Below, piece after piece: positions 60,201 through 64,000 of a stretch of DNA of 64,000 nt (positions within the stretch are counted from its first letter, which is position 1; the number at the start of each line of letters is the position of its first letter). This stretch comes from Athripsodes cinereus (lineage: Eukaryota > Arthropoda > Insecta > Trichoptera > Leptoceridae): NCBI GenBank assembly GCA_947579605.1, contig OX388322.1, positions 11,098,001 through 11,162,000 on the forward strand, read 5' to 3'. Made by a program: the position numbers and the translations under genes. The notes beneath the pieces are model-generated. The model had not been told where the DNA came from. It ran no database searches and saw only the letters and a list, made by a program, of their open reading frames with translations.

Positions 60201-62879
60201 TGGTTTTTTCCATCACCGAATAAAGCGACGATTTATTTCATAGACAAATGTAAAATCAAATCGCTGTTTCAGTTGAATATTGTTCGCGAGTTTATGCCAA
60301 TGCAAATAATGATGGTTTATACATCAGATGGAGCCGTGGAGCACCTGGCAAAGAATTGGTATCCCAGTCTTTTCCGTAAGTTTTTGAGGGACATGTTAAA
60401 AGCAGTTGTTCGAAAAAATAAAGACATTTTACATCTCAAATTCAGTGACAATGTTTCGAACCATCTTGAATGTCTATAAGGATAATGTCTATAAGGATAA
60501 TTATGATAACTTTTTAAGGCATTTTTCGGTATCTTGTAGTAAGTACGTGGGTAGGTATCTGTATGTCGCATGTGAATAAAAATTAACGACGACGTATGCC
60601 AAACATAATGAATGTCTGAAAGTTTATTGACATGGAGAGAACAGACTTATGTTTATTACATGCAGTTAGGTATACTGTGACTGGGAAAAAGAACTATAGA
60701 AAGCAGCTGGTACAAATCGAATAATTTAGATATGTATAAATTCTTCCAGCATCAAAACATCGACGAAATAATTAATGAAAACTATAAAATAAGATGTTTG
60801 TATACACACCAAAAGCAAATAGAAACTGTAAACATAATAATATATAGCCGATATTTTATTGTTTTGTTGTTCAAAGAAATACTTTATGTAAACAATCTGC
60901 AAAGACATGAGTACAAAATGTAAAATATAAATAAACATTTGGTGAGAATTATGATCACATAGGTACCTACTACTAGTAGTATCATATTACAATACATAAA
61001 ATATGTAACTGCATTGACAAAATAAGGTTTAATAATATCATAATTATGTTTCAATAACTTCATTTCTTTGATAGAAATTGTTGAAATAGCTTTATTTCTC
61101 GGATACTGCAGGAGTCCAAGGACTCCTATTTATCCGTTTAGGTGACGATTTATTAAAATTTTAATTCTCAAATTTTAATTTTAATAGAAAAATTTGCAAT
61201 CGTATGTCAAAGAAACGGCGTATAGTGAATGAAAGTCCTTTGGATCACTACGAACTTATTTATGTAGATACACATACGCCAACCTAATATTGCATCTTAC
61301 AAGAATAATATCAGGAAGGCTGAGTTCTGACAGGGTATAAGGAGCACACTGTATCCTTGAATCTAGTTTACCAATATATTTTTGGACATTGTTTTGACAT
61401 AATTCTATTGTTTTACATATTAGGTACTCTTTTGAATGCACATTTATTTTATTCTTTTCAGTGCATTTGTTTTATATTTGTAAATTGAATTTGAAAGGGA
61501 AAAGTTTAGATCAATGTCTTAATTTAAACTATTTTCAATTATTGTAAGTTTAAAAAAAAATAATTTGATTGTAATGTAATTTTTAACTATTTATATTCAT
61601 ATTTTTTGTCACGTTTTTTGTTTTTGTTTTTTAAGGTAAAGTGTATATTATTACTGTTTGCTAGCAACGTGTTCGTCATACGCTTGGGTAATTTGCGGGA
61701 CATTTGACATTTTCAAGAGAACTCAATTTATTAACATTGACGAAAGCTCTCGAGATTTAAATATATCTTAGTGAAAAGTAAACTGTGTGTTATTTAAAGT
61801 ATAATATGAATTAATACATAAGCGTTAAAAAAATCTGTACTAGGTACTTCTAGATTATAATTAATTCATCAGCGGAATTCAATCATCGAATCTTCTGGTT
61901 AAAAATGAAAGTAATAATAATAGCATAGTTGTGAGTCTTCAAAATATATTATTATTCATTTGCTGATTCTGTATAAATGGCAAATTACCTAATGAAACAA
62001 AAATATATAATATCAATTTAACAAATGTCCAATTGAATATAAATTTGAATACCTCAGAACACTTTCATTCCCTCTAAGCAATTCATTTGGTGGTAATGTC
62101 CATAAAAACGCAGCCAACTTTTCAATATCTCCTTTCTGCTGTAAAGCCTCACACATACATTGCACTTGTTCAGGACTGAAGTTCATATTCCTTCGCAATG
62201 AAGAGTTCACTGAATTTGGTCCTATGAAGAAACCACCTCCAATATTATTCTCTCTGTCTTCCGAATTTACTTCATAATCAAAAGAAATATTTCCGCTAGA
62301 TTTAATGTCCACACTGGAAGAACTTCCTTGTATCTTTTGTATAAATGTTTGATTCAATCTTTCATCTAAATTATTCATATGATTCTCATCATTCAGTAAC
62401 GATGTATTGTAAAATTCTTCTTGTGGTTGCAACCTGTTATATTCACCAAGTTTCTTTTCTACTTGCGTCGGTAGCGGGAAATAATCAGAATCGAATGAAG
62501 ATTTTCTGGACTGATGATGTTTGAAATAATTCGATTCTTGTTGACAGGAAGATAGTTCTTTTTTAGGATCAGTATTATTATTTACAAAATAACTAATATC
62601 TTGTCTATTTTCTTCGATATTATTATTATTTGTAAACACTTTCTTGGGAGTCGTTTCTAATGGGCAGTGGTCGTAATATATTTTTGATACAGGGCCATCG
62701 AGTTGTTGTTTTTCATTTACGTTCCATGGATAGTTGATTATTGGAGGCAATATATTTGTAGTTTGCGAATTAGAAAGTTCTGATGATGTACTGTTATCTT
62801 CTGTAGAAGTAGAGCCTCCTTCGCATGAAGAAGAATCCAAATTTTTACTACTGTCCATCTTTTCCATTTTCACTATCAT
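48277..62879 (-). CDS. Six4: Six4-type SIX-domain homeobox transcription factor
   Basis: This is a nuclear DNA-binding regulator of the SIX4/5 class, which acts with Eya in insect mesoderm, muscle and gonad development. Five coding exons join in frame: 62053-62879, 59830-59987, 58762-58891, 58519-58656 and 48277-48436. The product is 470 aa. Residues 1-230 are Ser/Asn-rich and disordered. The SIX domain runs ~231-343 ([52 protein letters not shown]). The homeodomain runs ~344-405 ([19 protein letters not shown], then [13 protein letters not shown]). The [14 protein letters not shown] linker and [15 protein letters not shown] core fit Six4 rather than Six1/2 or Six3/6. All introns are GT-AG and all phases match. 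The last exon continues H-H-R-S into [15 protein letters not shown] and ends QDTSYSQNV; it is assigned by phase and composition. The start is the first ATG after an upstream in-frame stop. The last intron is 10 kb and full of retroelements. Confidence 0.92.
49515..49620 (+). repeat. Dispersed short repeat, family B copy (3'-truncated)
   Basis: It has TTCAGTGATGAGTTGTGCCA, CCCATCCTGATTATCTTA, a degenerate GGCAGAAGTC box and CAAGTTTATTGTATGCAG. It ends before the CCCACTTGTGGG part. It lies in the last Six4 intron. Confidence 0.6.
50085..50132 (-). repeat. Short LINE 3'-tail fragment
   Basis: On the minus strand this reads GGCGTTCAGTTCTCTCTGCC, TACTCCAGTTGGGACACGGC, GTGAGGGTATA. It matches the end of the LINE fragment at 43400-43450. 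Only the terminal ~48 bp were inserted or survive. Confidence 0.7.
51098..51225 (+). repeat. Two tandem 64-bp units with TATACTGTTGATGTC motif
   Basis: TGACATATACTRTTAGATTC followed by TTACATATACTGTTGATGTC starts at 51098 and again at 51162. A third unit begins degenerately near 51226 (TGACGTATACTACTAAATGC). Each unit holds two TATACTRTT motifs. Confidence 0.85.
51355..51530 (+). repeat. Dispersed short repeat, family B, most complete copy
   Basis: It starts AAGACATTTTACATCTTAAA and holds GGTTTGCCACCCATCCTGAA. It then carries GGCACGGAGAGGACAGC and GCTGGTCTGCTGGCTACCCC. It ends CTTGTGGGATATGCCGTGAT plus a (TAG)n tail. There is no tRNA-type A or B box that I can see. The 3' end resembles the LINE end at 43420-43460. 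Confidence 0.8.
51600..54180 (+). pseudogene. Decayed LINE with reverse transcriptase and RNase H (I-superfamily type)
   Basis: Plus-strand frames, broken by many stops and shifts, read in order. RT blocks near 52120-52260 include [12 protein letters not shown] and [14 protein letters not shown]. Near 52355-52480 lie [18 protein letters not shown] and [16 protein letters not shown]. RNase H motifs at 53310-53690 include [24 protein letters not shown] and GIPGNEA. A final Cys-rich block near 53980 has [19 protein letters not shown] followed by RNase H and a terminal CxxC-HF motif fits the I/R1-like LINE group. The RT active-site variant here reads SADD, from decay. It lies in the last Six4 intron. 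Confidence 0.85.
54436..57690 (-). mobile_element. Non-LTR retrotransposon (jockey/CR1 type), 5'-truncated
   Basis: It contains the 770-aa ORF at 54994-57306. Upstream, the same frame stays open to about 57615 and encodes the end of an apurinic-type endonuclease ([23 protein letters not shown]). Beyond that a one-base shift and stop break it, and the N-terminal half of the endonuclease is absent. The 3' end, on the left, is a TAAATAAATAAATAAATTT tail at 54440-54464. It is inserted in the last Six4 intron. Confidence 0.8.
54994..57306 (-). CDS. Non-LTR retrotransposon reverse transcriptase (long open frame)
   Basis: This 770-aa open frame belongs to a LINE and is not a host gene. Residues ~1-60 end the endonuclease domain. 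The reverse transcriptase spans ~275-560. It carries SAGPDGIP (~278), [15 protein letters not shown] (~337), [20 protein letters not shown] (~404), [15 protein letters not shown] (~461) and the catalytic FADD (493-496). A C-terminal region follows with [10 protein letters not shown] and SLLYKLING-type blocks. The FADD and the acidic residues of YTDFSKAFD are intact. The stop falls about 0.55 kb before the AAAT tail. The marked start is only the first ATG; the true protein begins further upstream and is broken. Many residues are intact, so insertion is fairly recent. Confidence 0.85.
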   Translation of the reverse strand: MANFLGLLQLNKITNNQDKTLDLIFSSDPDMTSVSSSSSMLLPVDIYHPPLDIVMRSELSNLKNDSITIQNFHGADYLAINIFLKGMDFSFLCDENDLNTVIDQYYNIINICIDKHVPTKNIKPSSYPKWFSIDLKKLVLKKKLAHKKYKETADINDYNSFSKLRSECSSLSKKCYLQHVNSMEKNMPRDSQGLWKFVNGMREDRVEIPTNLYYNNQYSNSLQEAVNLFATFFQNVYDPPQPHTDSDFSSEVFIDLPKIDITIDDVRNAILALDASKSAGPDGIPNVFIVNSVDVLANHLQIIFNRSLTSGIFPNTWKSGFVSPIFKKGDKCHIENYRPICILSAIPKLFESIIVNKIKHCISKIISTQQHGFIHKKSTLTNLLTYQHYIMDTLSKRGQVDSIYTDFSKAFDKVSHDRLLYKLRAYGVDGVFHRWLENYLKERTLIVKIGNCTSDPIQAFSGVPQGSHLGPLLFNVFINDIVKIFGDIEVLLFADDLKLYKTINNTEDCLILQSNLDNLNNWCIQNSLNLNVSKCQVIRFYKTRSCLVFDYSINNVALEIVTKIKDLGITLTENLTFNIHIEEIVGKAMRVLGFVFRLAVDLKLIQSYRLLFVSLVRPLLEYNSLVWSPNYAVHINSIERVQRKFLRLINYKMGIPLENIDYPALMSELGLLSLQNRREIADLSFLYKLINGIVDSPELLGLIQFHVPTRSTRQTSLFHEYNAKNNYMFHSPIVRIHRLGNLVEGYADIIADGFLKYKSDVIKQYNQMLK
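58169..58410. mobile_element. hAT-type MITE
   Basis: It starts CAGTGGCGGGATGC and ends with inverted CAGTGGCGTGCCTTCC. Flanks are ACATATAG (58161-58168) and GTATATAG (58411-58418), matching at 6 of 8 positions. At 242 bp it is non-coding. It lies about 110 bp from Six4 exon 4 on the intron side. A single matching end also occurs near 44882-44897. Confidence 0.75.
59221..59273 (+). repeat. GTTAGT/GTTAGA short tandem repeat
   Basis: Irregular units AGTTAGTTAGAGTT and GAGTTAGTTAG run for about 50 bp. It lies in the Six4 intron between exons 2 and 3 and shows nothing else of note. Confidence 0.8.
59640..59815 (+). repeat. tRNA-derived SINE (family A)
   Basis: The head holds a tRNA-like pol III promoter: A-box-like ATAGCCTGGAAGTAGAG (59648) and B box GGTTCGATCCC (59692-59702), 40-odd bp apart. 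A tRNA-unrelated body follows (GTATTTGGGTTTATAACAAA), then ACCCAGATACC and an A-rich tail. A 5'-truncated copy is at 301-385. It lies in the Six4 intron near exon 2. Confidence 0.85.
60415..60690 (+). repeat. Two degenerate family B repeat fragments
   Basis: 60417-60478 has AAAGACATTTTACATCTCAA, ATTCAGTGAC and ATCTTGAATGTCT, the head of family B. 60590-60690 has GCCAAACATAATGAATGTCT, GGAGAGAACAG, GTTTATTACATGCAG and a broken 3' end. Together they may be one copy split by about 100 bp. They lie in the first Six4 intron. Confidence 0.55.
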
Positions 62880-64000
62880 ATAAATAAACTTATCTCAACA
62901 ACTATTTTCACTACATGAATGTGTCAGGTAACAAATATTTGATTGTACTATAAAATTACATGCGACATAGGTACTATAATATTTTTTACAAGAAGGTTCT
63001 AAAAACCTATTTTCGGAATCAGAATTCATCCAAATTAGAATAAACGTATTATCTTATATTTTAAATGCACATTTTTTTATTAATCAAAAAAATCACAATC
63101 ACAAATTATTTCTTAATTCACACAATAGAAATAAAATTTCATAAATGAAATGGAAATTGTTCGGTTTTGTAAATAATTTGAAATATGAGCAGACACATGC
63201 GCGCGCCACTAACACTCCTGTCAAACTAAATAGGTATTATCTATATACAAGAGAATAATATGACAAACACAACTTACTACTCTGAATGATTCGGCTTTGA
63301 TATACTTTTAACAAAACGATATCGCACAATATGTGACATCAGATAACACACGCACCCCGCACATAGCACACAACCCGGCATACATCAAGTCCAATATCGA
63401 GTAGAGCACTATAGAGATAGGTACCATAATACATAATACTGTAGGCATTGCATCTCACCACCTCACCTCACCTCACCTACATTGAACTGTATCACTCATC
63501 ATTTCATAGTCATTATTTTGTAATGGGAATGTCAATAGTTCCTTGTCCCTTGTCCTGTGAGATATGTGAATGTTCATCAATAAACAATAATGGTGATGGT
63601 GTGATTAAAATTTTAATTGTTTACATTAAATTTAATATTACTAGGTGTATAATATGTAGCACTATATAGTTATTTCTTAAGGACCTACCTACCTACATAC
63701 TCTGCTTTACGAATTGCTTATTAGATATTTTAATCATTTAGATACGGACATATACGTCTGTGTATGTTTTAGCAAATTGATTGATTAATAAATAAATACC
63801 TAATAATATTTTTATTGATGTTAATACACAATAATCATCACATATTCATTTTAAACCACTAAGTAAGTTATAAACAGATAGTAAATTGAAATATTGACCT
63901 AAGCTACAAAAGACGAGGGTCATACCTAAACTCTTTCATCTCCACTAAATGCTACCGAATTTACAATGGATACTCCTATTTCTTATTAGATATATCTAGA
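62880..64000. other. Upstream region of Six4
   Basis: This 1.1-kb stretch precedes the Six4 start codon and should hold its 5' UTR and perhaps its promoter. An in-frame TGA lies just upstream of the start (62895-62897). I see a (CACCT)n run at 63458-63478 and AT-rich sequence. No TATA or initiator was placed with confidence and no other gene was found. Confidence 0.5.

Noticed and set aside
60189..60479. 96-aa plus-strand ORF
   Set aside because: Its last third is a family B repeat (AAAGACATTTTACATCTCAA), so the reading frame is accidental or transposon-derived.

Overview
This is an AT-rich (roughly one third GC by eye) animal nuclear genome window with large introns and dense transposon debris. 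The genes are insect-like, and the recurrent TAGGTACCTAC/CCTACCTACC tracts, hAT-type MITEs and tRNA- and 5S-derived repeats suggest an insect, perhaps a lepidopteran. The insect call is firm; the order is inference.

Four protein-coding genes were rebuilt by matching splice sites, reading phase and protein family. (1) 1525-2227, minus: the 5' end of a FUBP/Psi-type KH-domain nucleic-acid-binding protein, which runs off the left edge. (2) 4737-7069, plus: a complete 4-exon vesicular GABA/glycine transporter (VGAT, SLC32/unc-47 family, 542 aa). It is divergent from gene 1 across about 2.5 kb. (3) 16107-40093, minus: a complete 10-exon d4/DPF (BAF45, requiem) chromatin reader of 521 aa. It has a Requiem N-terminal domain, one C2H2 finger and tandem PHD fingers, and spans 24 kb. 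(4) 48277-62879, minus: a complete 5-exon Six4-type homeobox gene of 470 aa. Its last 53 codons, stop included, lie beyond a 10-kb intron filled with retrotransposons. Genes 3 and 4 are in tandem orientation. The four genes have no evident joint pathway.

The rest is accessory DNA. It includes several MITEs with terminal inverted repeats and, in some cases, target-site duplications (906-1068, 12956-13509, 45287-45801, 58169-58410). There are nested inverted-repeat elements (18393-20408, 37793-38120, 41999-43036) and decayed LINEs of at least three kinds. One LINE has a long open reverse transcriptase ORF (54994-57306). A tRNA-derived SINE has two copies, and a second short repeat family has at least nine copies whose 3' tail resembles that of a LINE in the same window.

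The most unusual structures are a 2.6-kb head-to-head LTR palindrome centred on a tRNA-Lys primer-binding site (34465-37065), and a cluster of TATACTGTTGATG motifs bounded by a perfect 36-bp inverted repeat 6.8 kb apart and split by two LINEs (50869-57726). A 4 x 104-bp tandem array (33731-34146) and a 5S rRNA-derived sequence (31211-31312) also stand out. I saw no operon, CRISPR array, prophage or intact tRNA/rRNA gene, and nothing I would call a new multi-gene system.
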